This document shows, one piece after another, positions 1-12,293 of a DNA stretch of 32,483 bases. The translations under genes were made by a program, and so were the position numbers. The stretch is from Actinomycetota bacterium (GTDB taxonomy: Bacteria > Actinomycetota > Actinomycetes > Streptosporangiales > Streptosporangiaceae). Every line of letters begins with the position of its first letter. Positions within the stretch are counted from its first letter, which is position 1. The stretch covers positions 1 through 32,483 of the forward strand of contig DAHVAN010000015.1 of the NCBI GenBank assembly GCA_027314595.1. The letters are read 5' to 3'. A model generated the notes under the pieces. It was not told the origin of the DNA. It saw nothing but the letters and a program-made list of their open reading frames with translations, and made no database searches.

Positions 1-253
1 GGCTGAAGAAGAACGCGAGCAGCGCTCCGCCGACCGCGACGGCCAGGTAGGGCCAGTATTTGAAGGCGGCAGGGGGTACGGCGCCAATGAGGACGTCGCG
101 GACGATTCCGCCGCCGACCGCGGTCACCATGCCCAGTGCCACCATCCCGACGATGTCCAACCGGGCAGCCTCCAGGCCGGTCAGCGCGCCGTTCACGGCG
201 AACACGAATGTGCCGGAGAGGTCAAGAGCGAGCAGCAGCGGCGGTTCGGTCAT
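1..253 (-). CDS. TRIC/UPF0126-type membrane protein, N-terminal part (runs off the window)
   Basis: The reading frame starts at an ATG at 253 and is open to the window edge, so only the first 84 or so residues are seen. The visible part is two to three hydrophobic segments. Between them is a GGGIVRDVLIG motif (about residues 48-58), which is typical of the TRIC/UPF0126 (YadS/YicG-like) family of small trimeric cation-channel proteins. The start lies 29 bp after the stop of the M20 amidohydrolase on the same strand, so the two may be co-transcribed; a short hairpin sits in the gap. Family assignment rests on the motif and hydrophobicity. The transported ion is not known from sequence. Confidence 0.8.
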   Translation of the reverse strand, partial: MTEPPLLLALDLSGTFVFAVNGALTGLEAARLDIVGMVALGMVTAVGGGIVRDVLIGAVPPAAFKYWPYLAVAVGGALLAFFFS

Positions 254-262
254 GACCTCAGC

Positions 263-281
263 CTGCCGTATTTACCGGCAG
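263..281 (-). other. Short intergenic hairpin between M20 gene and TRIC gene
   Basis: CTGCCG and CGGCAG form a perfect 6-bp stem around a 7-nt loop. It falls between the M20 stop and the TRIC start, and its 3' arm runs into the likely ribosome-binding site. It could modulate translation or be chance; there is no following U-run. Confidence 0.25.
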
Positions 282-282
282 C

Positions 283-1548
283 TCACGACCCTGACTGTGG
301 CGCAAGCCAGGCCAGGGCGGCAGTGACCAAGGCCTCGGTTCCTGTCCGCAGGGTGGGCTGGAGCACCGGCAGGAACTTCGGGGAGTGGTTGGCGGGGATA
401 TCGTCCTGGATCCGCCCAGCCTTCTCGGCGGCCCGGTAAGCCTGCGGATCAGTGCCACCGATGGCCCAGTAGGTGTACGGGATGCCCGCGGCCCGGGGAA
501 CATCACTGAAATCCTCGCTCGCGGTCTGCTGGCCAGCTTCCACGGCCCGGTCCCCGAAATGTGCACGGAACGCGGCGGCTACCTTGCTGGTGGTGTCCTG
601 GTCGTTATCGGTCAGCGGGAAGCTGTCAAAGGTCTCGCAGTCGGGCTCTTGAGGCGACCCGCTGGCCTGGCACTCCGCGCGCACCATCCGCTGGATCGCG
701 TCCATCATGCGCTGGCGAGTCTGCCCAGAGTAACTGCGCAGGTTAAGCTGCAGCACAGCCCGGTCGGGGATGATATTGCTCTTAGTGCCTGCCTGGCAGC
801 TGCCGACGGTCAGCACGGCCGTCTCGCCCGGCGCAACCTCACGAGACACGACCGTTTGCAGCCGGACGATGATCAGCGCGGCCAGCACTACCGGGTCAAC
901 GGTGTTCTGCGGCATGGAACCGTGGCCGCCGCGCCCGTACACCGTGATCTTCATGCTGTCAGCCTCGGTCAGGAACGGGCCGGGCCGAGTGCCGACCGTC
1001 CCCGCGACGCCCGGAAGCACATGCTGGGCCAGCGCGACATCCGGGGCGGGGATGCGGCCAAGCAGGCCGTCGTCGACCATGCCCCGGGCGCCGTCGCCAG
1101 TTTCTTCAGCGGGCTGAAACAGCGTGATCAGCGTCCCGTTCCACTGGCCACGGTGATCAGCAAGGAGCTTGCCCGCCCCCAGCAGGCATGACACATGGAC
1201 GTCATGACCGCAGGCATGCGCCACCGGCACCTCCTGGCCGCCCGCATCCCGGGCGGTTACGGTGCTCGCATACTCCGCGCCAGTGTCCTCCCGGACAGGC
1301 AGAGCGTCCATATCCGCCCGCAGCAGGACCGTAGGCCCGCTGCCGTTGGATAGCACGCCAACCACGCCCGTACCGCCGACCCCGGACTGGACGGCAAATC
1401 CATACTCCTGCAACCGCTCGGCCACCTGCCCAGCGGTGCGCCGCTCCTGATGAGACAGTTCAGGATGCTGATGCAGATCTTTGTAAAAAGCCTCCTGATC
1501 GGCCTGGAGCCCACCGTAGTCGGCCACGATCACATCGACGTTGCTCAT
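283..1548 (-). CDS. M20 family metallo-amidohydrolase (amidohydrolase/carboxypeptidase)
   Basis: The 421-residue protein matches the usual length of M20D aminoacylase/IAA-amino-acid-hydrolase-like enzymes, which use two metal ions to cleave N-acyl amino acids or small peptides. Visible motifs in order: HQHPELSHQE near residue 27, ADMDALPV at 78-85, HACGHDVH at 111-118 (metal ligands), a QPAEE segment with the catalytic-base glutamate, and a TASEDFS segment near the C-terminus. The ATG at 1548 was chosen because AAGGA lies 8 nt upstream. An in-frame ATG at 1557 is possible, and the frame stays open to 1737 without family homology. No signal peptide is visible, so it is probably cytosolic. The exact substrate cannot be told. 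Confidence 0.9.
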   Translation of the reverse strand: MSNVDVIVADYGGLQADQEAFYKDLHQHPELSHQERRTAGQVAERLQEYGFAVQSGVGGTGVVGVLSNGSGPTVLLRADMDALPVREDTGAEYASTVTARDAGGQEVPVAHACGHDVHVSCLLGAGKLLADHRGQWNGTLITLFQPAEETGDGARGMVDDGLLGRIPAPDVALAQHVLPGVAGTVGTRPGPFLTEADSMKITVYGRGGHGSMPQNTVDPVVLAALIIVRLQTVVSREVAPGETAVLTVGSCQAGTKSNIIPDRAVLQLNLRSYSGQTRQRMMDAIQRMVRAECQASGSPQEPDCETFDSFPLTDNDQDTTSKVAAAFRAHFGDRAVEAGQQTASEDFSDVPRAAGIPYTYWAIGGTDPQAYRAAEKAGRIQDDIPANHSPKFLPVLQPTLRTGTEALVTAALAWLAPQSGS

Positions 1549-1760
1549 GACCACCATCCTTGCCTGGCGGGAGGATGCGGACGTGAACCGCTCCGCAGAC
1601 AAAAGTACTGCTTGAGGACGGAGCAGGACCCGCCAGTGCCGCCGCAGTTGCCCGCGGCGCCCGGTGTGAAACCCGCGCGCTGGCGACCTCAGGGAACAAC
1701 TTTGGCTCTTGATTTGGCTCTGCTTGGAGGCCTTCACGATCGCATTAGGCCTCTGACCTG

Positions 1761-1833
1761 TGGAGCTAAGGGGACTCGAACCCCTGGCCTTCTGGATGCA
1801 AACCAGACGCTCTTCCAGCTGAGCTATAGCCCC
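1761..1833 (-). tRNA. tRNA-Ala (anticodon TGC)
   Basis: The 73-nt minus-strand cloverleaf starts GGGGCTATAG. The anticodon loop TTTGCAT is flanked by a CTGG/CCAG stem and the T-loop is GTTCGAGTCCC. The acceptor stem GGGGCTA/TAGCTCC contains a G3-U70 wobble, the known alanine identity element. The 3' CCA is not encoded (CAG follows the discriminator A). Confidence 0.97.
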
Positions 1834-1938
1834 GCGACGTCAAGGGTACTGCAGACAGGACGCCCCAGGCGCTGTCACGCCTAGCCAGTCCCCGGCAAGC
1901 CGCTCGCCGCCCGCGGGGAGCCGGGCCTCAGCCGCGCC

Positions 1939-2217
1939 TCAGCCCGCCGCCCACCGGGGGGCGACCTGAAGCCGCGGTACCGCCGCGACGAGGGAACCGG
2001 CGCCATGCCGGGTGACGACGAGCCCTTCCTCGCGCAGCAACTGGACCGCGCGCCGTACGACCGAACGGTCGATACCGAGGCTGTGCTTGAGAGCCTCCTC
2101 GCCAGGCAGCTTCCCCCCGAGCGGTATCCGGCCGCTGACGATCTCCTCTCGGAGCCAGCTGGCGAGTTGCACGTACTGCCGGATCTCCGTCGGCTGCGAA
2201 TGTTCGAAACCGCTCAT
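1939..2217 (-). CDS. Stand-alone GntR-type winged-helix regulator (92 aa)
   Basis: The 92-residue protein is nearly all a GntR winged-helix DNA-binding domain. A helix around YVQLASWLREEIVSGRIPLG is followed by a PGEEALKHSLGIDRSVVRRAV helix-turn-helix and a wing of LREEGLVVTRHGAGSLV. There is no C-terminal effector-binding domain, so it is not a complete FadR, HutC or MocR type regulator. Such short GntR proteins are common in actinobacteria and on their integrative elements. The ATG at 2217 is the first start in frame. A small dyad lies about 40 bp upstream and may be its operator. No partner gene identifies its target. Confidence 0.75.
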   Translation of the reverse strand: MSGFEHSQPTEIRQYVQLASWLREEIVSGRIPLGGKLPGEEALKHSLGIDRSVVRRAVQLLREEGLVVTRHGAGSLVAAVPRLQVAPRWAAG

Positions 2218-2257
2218 GACCAGGCTTTCATTGGTCGTTGTAGGGTTGTAGGGCTAT

Positions 2258-2269
2258 GTAGACAACTAC
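2258..2269. promoter_or_regulatory. Candidate GntR operator dyad
   Basis: GTAG-ACAA-CTAC has perfect 4-bp arms. It lies within a larger interrupted inverted repeat, with AGGGTTGT at 2242-2249 and ACAACTACCCT at 2262-2272. It is 41 bp upstream of the GntR start, where an autoregulatory site would be expected. This is based on symmetry only. Confidence 0.3.
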
Positions 2270-2444
2270 CCTTGATAGCGCTACAGTGATCACCGCGCTA
2301 CGTACAGTTGCCCGGTTATTTCCCCCCGGGCTACCCCGCACGGTAGCGTGGCGGGCGTCCTGGATTCTGGGGGGTTACCGGACATGCCCGCGGGCCGGCC
2401 CCTGGGCGGCCGACCCCGCCTGGGAGCCGGCCATCCACCCGAAT

Positions 2445-2458
2445 CCCCCAAAAGGGGG
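2445..2458. terminator. Short C5/G5 hairpin, possible terminator
   Basis: CCCCC-AAAA-GGGGG is followed on the plus strand by TTTC. The stem is only 5 bp and the U-run is short, so termination is uncertain. It lies about 160 nt past the Fpg stop on the minus strand. Confidence 0.25.
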
Positions 2459-2489
2459 TTTCGCTGTGGGCGTGATCTGGGGCGAGGGT

Positions 2490-2597
2490 ATGGCTGACCA
2501 TCGCTCCCCGGCCAGAGGTGCTGGCATCCGTAACCGCGCCGGGCGGTTCCTGCGCGCCGCATGGCATCGGCTGTTCTTGCACGAGTACCGGGCATGA
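2490..2597 (+). CDS. Possible 35-aa basic peptide
   Basis: An ATG at 2490 follows a purine-rich GGGGCGAGGG. It opens a 35-codon frame rich in Arg and Ala that ends in FLHEYRA. The same frame is open further upstream, to a GTG at 2286. I do not recognise the product. It lies opposite and near the GntR gene, an arrangement that could fit a regulator and its small target gene, but GC-rich DNA gives many spurious frames. Treat as tentative. Confidence 0.25.
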   Translation: MADHRSPARGAGIRNRAGRFLRAAWHRLFLHEYRA

Positions 2598-2619
2598 CGA
2601 CCACGGAGCGGGCGGGTCC

Positions 2620-3480
2620 TCACTTGAGCAGCCGGGACAGACGGCGGTCGGCGAGCGGTTTGCCGCCTGTCTGGCAGGTCGGGCAGTACTGCAGCGCGGA
2701 GTCGGCGAAGGAGACCTCACGGATCGTGTCTCCGCACACCACGCAGGCCTGTCCCATCTTGCCGTGCACCCGCAGGCCCGTCTTCTTCTCGCCCTTGAGG
2801 TCAGCGGCCGCAACCCCGGCCGAGCGGTCCACGGCGTCCCGCAGCGTGCTCACGATGGCGGCGTGCAGCGTCGCGACCTCCTCGGGGCTGAAGCTCGACG
2901 CCAGCTTGAACGGGGACATCTTCGCCGCGTGCAGCACCTCGTCGGAGTACGCGTTTCCGATGCCGGCGATGATGTGCTGGTCGCGGAGCACGCCCTTGAT
3001 CTGCGTGCGGCGCTCCCTGAGGAGGGCGGCGAGCGACTCCACCGTGAAGTCGTCCGCCATCGGCTCGGGTCCGAGCGTGGCGATGCCCGGCACCTGCGTC
3101 ACGTCCCGGACGAGGTAGACGGCCAGGCGCTTTTGCGTCCCGGCCTCGGTGAGGTCGAACCCGGACCCGTCGTCAAGCGCCAGCCGGAACGCCAGTGGGC
3201 TCTTGCCCGGCCGCACAGGCTTGCCGGGCAGTTCATCGCGCCACCGCAGCCAGCCCGCTCGCGCCAGGTGGATCACCAGGTGGAGGTCACCGCAGGACAG
3301 GTCGAGGAACTTCCCGTGCCGCCCGACCTTTCCGATGGCAAGCCCTGCCAGTGCCGAAAGGGGCGGATCGAACGTCTTCAGCACGGCGAACGAGGCTGCC
3401 TCGGCGCGGGCGATCACGCGCCCGCTCGCGCGGGCGCGCAGGAAGACCGCGAGCGCCTCGACTTCCGGCAGTTCCGGCAT
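2620..3480 (-). CDS. Fpg/Nei family DNA glycosylase/AP lyase
   Basis: The 286-residue base-excision repair enzyme excises oxidised bases and nicks the DNA by beta,delta-elimination. It starts MPELPEVEAL, giving the catalytic N-terminal Pro and the following Glu after Met removal. K57 sits in GRHGKFL, and the H2TH region contains GIGNAYSDE (N176). A C-terminal zinc finger has CVVC at 246-249 and CPTC at 266-269. The arginine that normally precedes the second Cys pair (R258 in E. coli Fpg, in RATFYC) is replaced here by Ser261 in SALQYC. The ATG at 3480 is fixed because Pro2 must follow Met. Whether it acts as Fpg (8-oxoG) or Nei (oxidised pyrimidines) cannot be settled. Confidence 0.93.
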   Translation of the reverse strand: MPELPEVEALAVFLRARASGRVIARAEAASFAVLKTFDPPLSALAGLAIGKVGRHGKFLDLSCGDLHLVIHLARAGWLRWRDELPGKPVRPGKSPLAFRLALDDGSGFDLTEAGTQKRLAVYLVRDVTQVPGIATLGPEPMADDFTVESLAALLRERRTQIKGVLRDQHIIAGIGNAYSDEVLHAAKMSPFKLASSFSPEEVATLHAAIVSTLRDAVDRSAGVAAADLKGEKKTGLRVHGKMGQACVVCGDTIREVSFADSALQYCPTCQTGGKPLADRRLSRLLK

Positions 3481-3550
3481 GGTAACGAGTGTAGGTTGCC
3501 GCGGCAGCGACGGGGGTCTGTCCCTGGACAGCGCCGAAAGTAGGCAGAAC

Positions 3551-3673
3551 TCAGAAATCGTCGGCTGCGGTCGCCTCGTTCCACAAGTCGAGGTCGGCAC
3601 GCTGCGCCTGGACCTTCCGCCATACGGCGAAACCGCCGAGCACCAGCAGGGCAAGGATGAACAGCTTCTTCAC
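3551..3673 (-). CDS. DLW-39 family small membrane protein (40 aa)
   Basis: A GTG start at 3673, with GGAGG 10 nt upstream, opens a 40-codon frame. The peptide has a Lys-Lys N-terminus, one hydrophobic helix (residues 4-18), a short basic stretch WRKVQAQR, and the ending DLDLWNEATAADDF. That DLW-containing tail and the length near 39 residues are what define the DLW-39 family, which is often found near gyrA and tRNA-Ile in actinobacteria. It is probably an inner-membrane peptide with the acidic tail in the cytosol or periplasm. Its function is unknown. Confidence 0.85.
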   Translation of the reverse strand: MKKLFILALLVLGGFAVWRKVQAQRADLDLWNEATAADDF

Positions 3674-3793
3674 TGTGCCGGGTCCTCCAGCCTCGGATGC
3701 GAACGATGGGGCGCCGCGAGCTTCACGCGCCCGGTGGTGGATAGCCTACCGCCCAAGCTAGCGGCGTCATGCGCAAGCTCCGGAAGCTGACCA

Positions 3794-3870
3794 TGGTGGG
3801 GGTACGTGGACTTGAACCACGGGCCTCGTCCTTATCAGGGACGCGCTCTAACCGACTGAGCTATACCCCC
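3794..3870 (-). tRNA. tRNA-Ile (anticodon GAT), CCA encoded
   Basis: The minus-strand cloverleaf starts GGGGGTATAGCTCAG. The anticodon loop CTGATAA is flanked by GTCC/GGAC stem bases, the T-arm is GTGGTTCAAGTCCAC, and the acceptor 3' strand is TACCCCC. The discriminator A and a genomically encoded CCA follow (3794-3796). tRNA-Ile beside gyrA is a common actinobacterial arrangement. Confidence 0.97.
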
Positions 3871-3986
3871 CAGGGGATTCCCTCGCGGAGCCTCGGCTCC
3901 CGCGACGGCGACTGCGTAACTCTACCGCATCGCGGACACCGCGCGCACGGCGGCAGGCCCGGTGACGCACCGGCCGCCGTGCCGGG

Positions 3987-5510
3987 CTAATCGGTCTCCC
4001 GGAAGGTCACCTCGACACCGCCGATGGTGCGCGCGATCAGGTTGTACATCACGGCGCCGATCGTGGACATCGCGGTGATCAAGACGATGTTCAGGGCGCC
4101 GAGCATGCCTGTGTAGCCCAGGACCTTGGACGCGGAGATGTATTTCGAGATATTCGTTCCGGCGGTGCCCTTGCTCGACGTGAGCGTGTTCACCGTGTGC
4201 TGCAGCGAGGTGAACACGCCAAGGCTGGATAGCACCCAGTAGAGCACGGCGATCGCCACGAACAAGATGATGAACGCCGCGACCGAGATAACGAAGCTGA
4301 ACTTCATGACTGACCAGGGCTCGACCCGCGCCAGCGTCAGCTGCGCCTGCCGCCTGGGCGAACGCCGGGCGGCGCCCTGACGCTTCCGCTTGCCCGCGGC
4401 GCTGCGGTTCTGCCAGGCGCTGTTGACCGAACCCGCGAGCCCGGCGGGGGCTCCGGTCACCGCTGCCCCCGCCGCTGAGGAATAGCCCGCAGGACCGGAC
4501 GCCGTGGCCGGAGCCGGGGCGCCGGGAGAGGCCTCGGGCATCCACGCACCTGGTGCGTGCGCCGGGTAACGCGCGCCCGCCGCGGTGCCCGGGCCGCCCT
4601 GGCCGCCAGGAGCGGTCGACCCAGGGTAAGGCGATGGCGCCGGGCGGTACGGCTGCCCCTGCTGAGCGGAGGATCCGGAGAAGGCAGGCGAGGAAGAAGT
4701 CGGCGGCTGGGCGAACGCAGCCGGAGACTGGCTGGACGTAACCGGAGGCTGGCTGGACGACGACGTGAAGGAAGGCGAAGACACGCGACTCCCAGACGAG
4801 AACGACGGTCTCTCGCCCACACCCGCGCCGACGGCACCGCCCCCGGCACCGGAAGAACCGGTACCGGAAGAACCGGGCGCACCGCCGACCGCGCTGCCCG
4901 GCGCCGGCGAGCCGCCGTTCGCCAGTGAGCCGGCTTTCGCGGGCGAGCCGCTCGCCGACGGCGAGTCGGCTTTCGCCGCCGCCCGGGCGAACCAGTTGTT
5001 CGTGGCCGCCATCGCCTGCCTGACTGCCTGGCGCCCGCTGTCCAGCACCCTGTTCGGCCCCGTCAAGCTGCCCGCCCGGCCTGTCGACGGCGGCGATTCG
5101 CTGGCGGTTTCACCGGCCGCTGATGCCGCCTGCGACGGCAGCGTGTCGGCCGCTTTGCCGCTCGAGCCCTTGGGCTTGCCGATCTCGTCAGCGGGGAATG
5201 GCACCGGCGCGTGGCGCGGCGCCGGCGCGTCCTCGGAATCAGCGGGGTCAGCAAAATCAACGGAGTCAGCAGAGTCAACGGAGTCAGCAGCCGCCGGGTT
5301 ACCCTCGCCGTCCAGGCCAGCGGCTTGCGGGTCTGGCCGCGACGTCCCCGATCCTGCCGCTGCTGACCGTGAGGTTCCCGGCCCCGTGCGTGATGAAGAC
5401 ATGAACCCATTCTCGGTGATCGTTTCGGCGGTCTCCGTGTCCGGGTCGATTTCCCGGCCTGGCGGCACCACCATCACAGAAGGCTCGGTAGCTCGTCCCG
5501 CTTCATCCAC
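3987..5510 (-). CDS. DUF3566 domain membrane protein with long disordered N-terminus
   Basis: The last 113 residues or so (from 395) form a DUF3566 domain: RVEPWSVMKF, a first transmembrane helix at about 404-427, an extracytoplasmic loop, and a second helix region at about 468-494 ending in VEVTFRETD. The family sits directly downstream of gyrA in many actinobacteria and its molecular role is not established. The first 390 residues are a low-complexity Ser/Pro/Ala/Gly-rich cytoplasmic tail with acidic AD-S/VD-S repeats. I chose the GTG at 5510 because GAGGAGG lies 5 nt upstream. A TTG at 5570 and an ATG at 5402 are in the same frame with poorer signals. The gene is on the gyrA strand, 137 bp after its stop. 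Confidence 0.82.
   Translation of the reverse strand: MDEAGRATEPSVMVVPPGREIDPDTETAETITENGFMSSSRTGPGTSRSAAAGSGTSRPDPQAAGLDGEGNPAAADSVDSADSVDFADPADSEDAPAPRHAPVPFPADEIGKPKGSSGKAADTLPSQAASAAGETASESPPSTGRAGSLTGPNRVLDSGRQAVRQAMAATNNWFARAAAKADSPSASGSPAKAGSLANGGSPAPGSAVGGAPGSSGTGSSGAGGGAVGAGVGERPSFSSGSRVSSPSFTSSSSQPPVTSSQSPAAFAQPPTSSSPAFSGSSAQQGQPYRPAPSPYPGSTAPGGQGGPGTAAGARYPAHAPGAWMPEASPGAPAPATASGPAGYSSAAGAAVTGAPAGLAGSVNSAWQNRSAAGKRKRQGAARRSPRRQAQLTLARVEPWSVMKFSFVISVAAFIILFVAIAVLYWVLSSLGVFTSLQHTVNTLTSSKGTAGTNISKYISASKVLGYTGMLGALNIVLITAMSTIGAVMYNLIARTIGGVEVTFRETD
5236..5289 (-). repeat. Six 9-bp tandem repeats in the DUF3566 gene
   Basis: Six in-frame copies of a GAGTCAGCA/GAGTCAACG-like 9-mer (plus-strand reading) encode alternating Ala-Asp-Ser and Val-Asp-Ser/Phe triplets in the disordered tail. 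Copy number could vary by slippage without breaking the frame. Confidence 0.8.
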
Positions 5511-5647
5511 GCCGTCCTCCTCGGTACCCAACGGTGCCCCTTCGTACCTGCAGCCGAGACTATCCGACAAAGAGCGGTCTGCCCTCCGCCATGCCCGGGG
5601 CCTTTGAAGTACCCCGCCCCTGAAGATTAGTCACCGTTACTTATAGA

Positions 5648-8230
<2,583 letters not shown>

Positions 8231-8289
8231 TTCGCTATCCCTCGTGATTCGACGCTCGGTAAATCAACGCATGGCTAACCGGCACCACG

Positions 8290-10281
<1,992 letters not shown>

Positions 10282-10350
10282 TCAGGCAGCGCCCGGTCCC
10301 CGGTGACGAGACGATCGATCGGTGCGATCGGCCAGGCCCCGTACCACGCT

Positions 10351-10374
10351 GCGGTCGCGCGGCTTCGCGACCGC
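10351..10374 (-). promoter_or_regulatory. Perfect hairpin in the gyrB leader
   Basis: GCGGTCGCG and CGCGACCGC form a perfect 9-bp GC-rich stem around a 6-nt loop, 76 nt upstream of the gyrB ATG. It could act as a leader structure or as a terminator of the dciA transcript without a U-run. A protein-binding dyad is also possible. Gyrase genes are often supercoiling-regulated, but nothing here shows that directly. Confidence 0.45.
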
Positions 10375-10449
10375 GACCACCGGCAGTCTTATCCGCGCGA
10401 CCACCTTCTATTTTAGCTGTGGTTACGGACTCTCGCGGCGGCCTTAACC

Positions 10450-11004
10450 CTACGTGTTAGGCACCGCCCGCCTGGCGCGGGCGGCTGGGGAACGCTGGGC
10501 TCCGCCGGGGCCGCGGACCCTGACCCGCCGGACCGTTCCCGCCCCCAGTTCCTCGGCGAGCCGGCGCACCAGTTGCGGCGCGAGCAGCCGCACCTGAGTG
10601 GCCCAGCCGGGGGAATCCGCGCTGATGACAAGCTCCCCGTCAGCGAAGGACTCGGGCCGGGTGTGCGCCGCGAGCTGCGGGCCGACCATCTCAGCCCAGC
10701 CGCCGAACACCGAGCCCACCGCCGCCCGCTCCTGCCACCCGCGCACCGACAAGAGCCCGTCGAGAGCTGTGTTCAAAGACTCCGGGTCCTCCCGCCGAGG
10801 CCGGGCCAGCCAGGACGAGGAGAGCGGGCCCGCCACGGTGGCCTCGCTCTGTGCCGGCCCGGGGGGGCGCCCCCCCGGATCCCCCCGTCCAGGGGGACCA
10901 GCCGCGGCCCCAGCCCGAGGCCGCTCGCCCCTGGCCCACGCGTCCGCTCGTGCCCGTGCCAGCGCCTCGGCGGCGAGCCGGACGCGGTCCGGCTCAGGAG
11001 GCAC
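10450..11004 (-). CDS. dciA: DciA-type replicative helicase loader/operator (DUF721)
   Basis: The 184-residue protein has a Pro/Gly/Arg-rich N-terminal half and a C-terminal DUF721/DciA domain. The domain runs from [20 protein letters not shown], through a [22 protein letters not shown] segment, to [26 protein letters not shown]. DciA proteins bring DnaB helicase to the origin in bacteria that lack DnaC or DnaI. The GTG start at 11004 overlaps the recF stop by 11 bp, indicating translational coupling in a dnaN-recF-dciA unit. The long basic disordered N-terminus is usual for actinobacterial members. Confidence 0.88.
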   Translation of the reverse strand: MPPEPDRVRLAAEALARARADAWARGERPRAGAAAGPPGRGDPGGRPPGPAQSEATVAGPLSSSWLARPRREDPESLNTALDGLLSVRGWQERAAVGSVFGGWAEMVGPQLAAHTRPESFADGELVISADSPGWATQVRLLAPQLVRRLAEELGAGTVRRVRVRGPGGAQRSPAARARRAVPNT

Positions 11005-12256
11005 GGCCGGGGTCGCCGGTCAGCACGCCGGCGGACAGCGAGAAGCGGGCGCCGGTCAGCACGGCCGGCACGTCCGCGGGCACCGCGGCGGTGACGAGCA
11101 CCTGCTCGGCGCCGGCCACCAGGGCTGCGAGCCGGTCACGGCGGCCCGCGTCAAGCTCGGCGAACACGTCATCCAAGATCAGCACCGGGTCTTCCCGCCC
11201 GGCGCGCAGCAGGTCGAAGCTGGCCAGCCGCAGCGCCACCGCCAGCGACCAGGACTCGCCGTGGCTGGCGTAGCCGCGCGCGGGCAGCCCGCGGACCGCC
11301 AGGTCCAGCTCGTCGCGGTGCGGTCCGGCCAGGCACACGCCCCGGTCGAGCTCGCTCTCCCTGACCTCGCCAAGGGCCGCACGGAGCGCTTCGGCGGCCG
11401 CCCGCACCCGCTCCGCATGGCCAGCGCCGCCCCGGTTCCCGCCGTGTCGTTGCCCCGGGGGAACATCGTCGGCAGCGTCTTCAGCTTCTCCCGAACGGTC
11501 CCCGCTGTCTCCCCCGAACGAACGCCGGTACTCGACGGTGGCAGGCCCGCGCTCTCCCGCCACCGCCGCGTACGCGCGCTCCACATGCGGCCGCAGCGCG
11601 GACACCAGGTGCTCCCTGGCGACAAGCAGTTCCGCGCCGGCCCGGGCCAGGTGCGCGTCCCAGACGTCCAGCGTGCTCATGATCGTCTCACCAGAGCTCG
11701 TCCGGCCAGATTTTGCCTGTGCCGCGGACCGGCCGGCCTTCGGGGCAGCCCCGACCGACTTGAGCAGCGCGGTGCGCTGGCGCAGCACCCGGTCGTAGTC
11801 GGCGCGGACGGCGGCGTACCGCGGCGCCATCGCGACGAGCAGGTCGTCGAGGAAACGCCGCCGCTCCCCGGGATCGCCCTTGACGAGGGCCAGGTCCTCG
11901 GGCGCGAACAGCACCGTCCGGAGAACGCCGAGCACCTCGCGTGGCCTGGCGACCGGGGCGCGGTTGAGCCTGACCCTGTTGGCGCGCCCCGGGTTCAGCT
12001 CGATCTCGACGAGAGCGTCGCTGGCCGCGGCGCGCACGCCGGCCCGGATGATCGCGCGCTCGGCCCCCTGCCTTATCAGCGGCGCGTCGTGCGCGACACG
12101 ATGGCTTGCGAGCGTCGCCACGTAGCCGACGGCCTCGACCAGGTTGGTCTTGCCCTCGCCGTTCGGCCCGCTGAAGATCGTCACACCCGGCTGCAGCGGC
12201 ACGTCGGCGCTCGGGTACGAGCGGAAGTCCGTAAGCGCCAGCCTGGTGAGATGCAC
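10994..12256 (-). CDS. recF: DNA replication/repair protein RecF
   Basis: The 420-residue SMC-like ATPase loads RecA at gaps with RecO and RecR. The Walker A motif is GPNGEGKT at 30-37, the ABC-type signature region is near the GPHRDELDL segment, and Walker B is [11 protein letters not shown]. Compared with typical RecF proteins of about 360-385 residues it is somewhat long. The extra length is a hydrophilic Gly/Asp/Glu/Arg insertion at about 250-285 and a second Ala/Ser/Lys-rich stretch at about 170-192. The ATG at 12256 gives the classic [14 protein letters not shown] start. It is 37 bp downstream of dnaN. Confidence 0.97.
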   Translation of the reverse strand: MHLTRLALTDFRSYPSADVPLQPGVTIFSGPNGEGKTNLVEAVGYVATLASHRVAHDAPLIRQGAERAIIRAGVRAAASDALVEIELNPGRANRVRLNRAPVARPREVLGVLRTVLFAPEDLALVKGDPGERRRFLDDLLVAMAPRYAAVRADYDRVLRQRTALLKSVGAAPKAGRSAAQAKSGRTSSGETIMSTLDVWDAHLARAGAELLVAREHLVSALRPHVERAYAAVAGERGPATVEYRRSFGGDSGDRSGEAEDAADDVPPGQRHGGNRGGAGHAERVRAAAEALRAALGEVRESELDRGVCLAGPHRDELDLAVRGLPARGYASHGESWSLAVALRLASFDLLRAGREDPVLILDDVFAELDAGRRDRLAALVAGAEQVLVTAAVPADVPAVLTGARFSLSAGVLTGDPGRAS

Positions 12257-12293
12257 ACCTTTGAGCGTAGTGGCTCGGCCCGGCCTGCCAGCC

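Larger units (their letters stand above)
2218..2619. other. 402-bp interval between GntR gene and Fpg gene
   Basis: The interval separates two minus-strand genes. It contains a dyad near the GntR start (2258-2269), a CCCCC-AAAA-GGGGG hairpin (2445-2458) and a small plus-strand frame (2490-2597). The part next to the GntR gene (2221-2290) is poorer in GC than its surroundings. No conserved gene is recognised. Confidence 0.5.

Noticed and set aside
1549-1737. N-terminal extension of the M20 gene to 1737
   Set aside because: The added 60 residues are basic with no family similarity, and a good Shine-Dalgarno fits the ATG at 1548.
2518-3543. Long plus-strand frame opposite the Fpg gene
   Set aside because: It is the antisense shadow of a high-GC gene; the minus-strand protein carries complete Fpg motifs.
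3875-3910. Terminator-like hairpin (CGCGG-AGCC / GGCT-CCCGCG) upstream of tRNA-Ile
   Set aside because: The stem has a bulge, no U-run follows, and it lies more than 80 bp from the DUF3566 stop; not strong enough to list.
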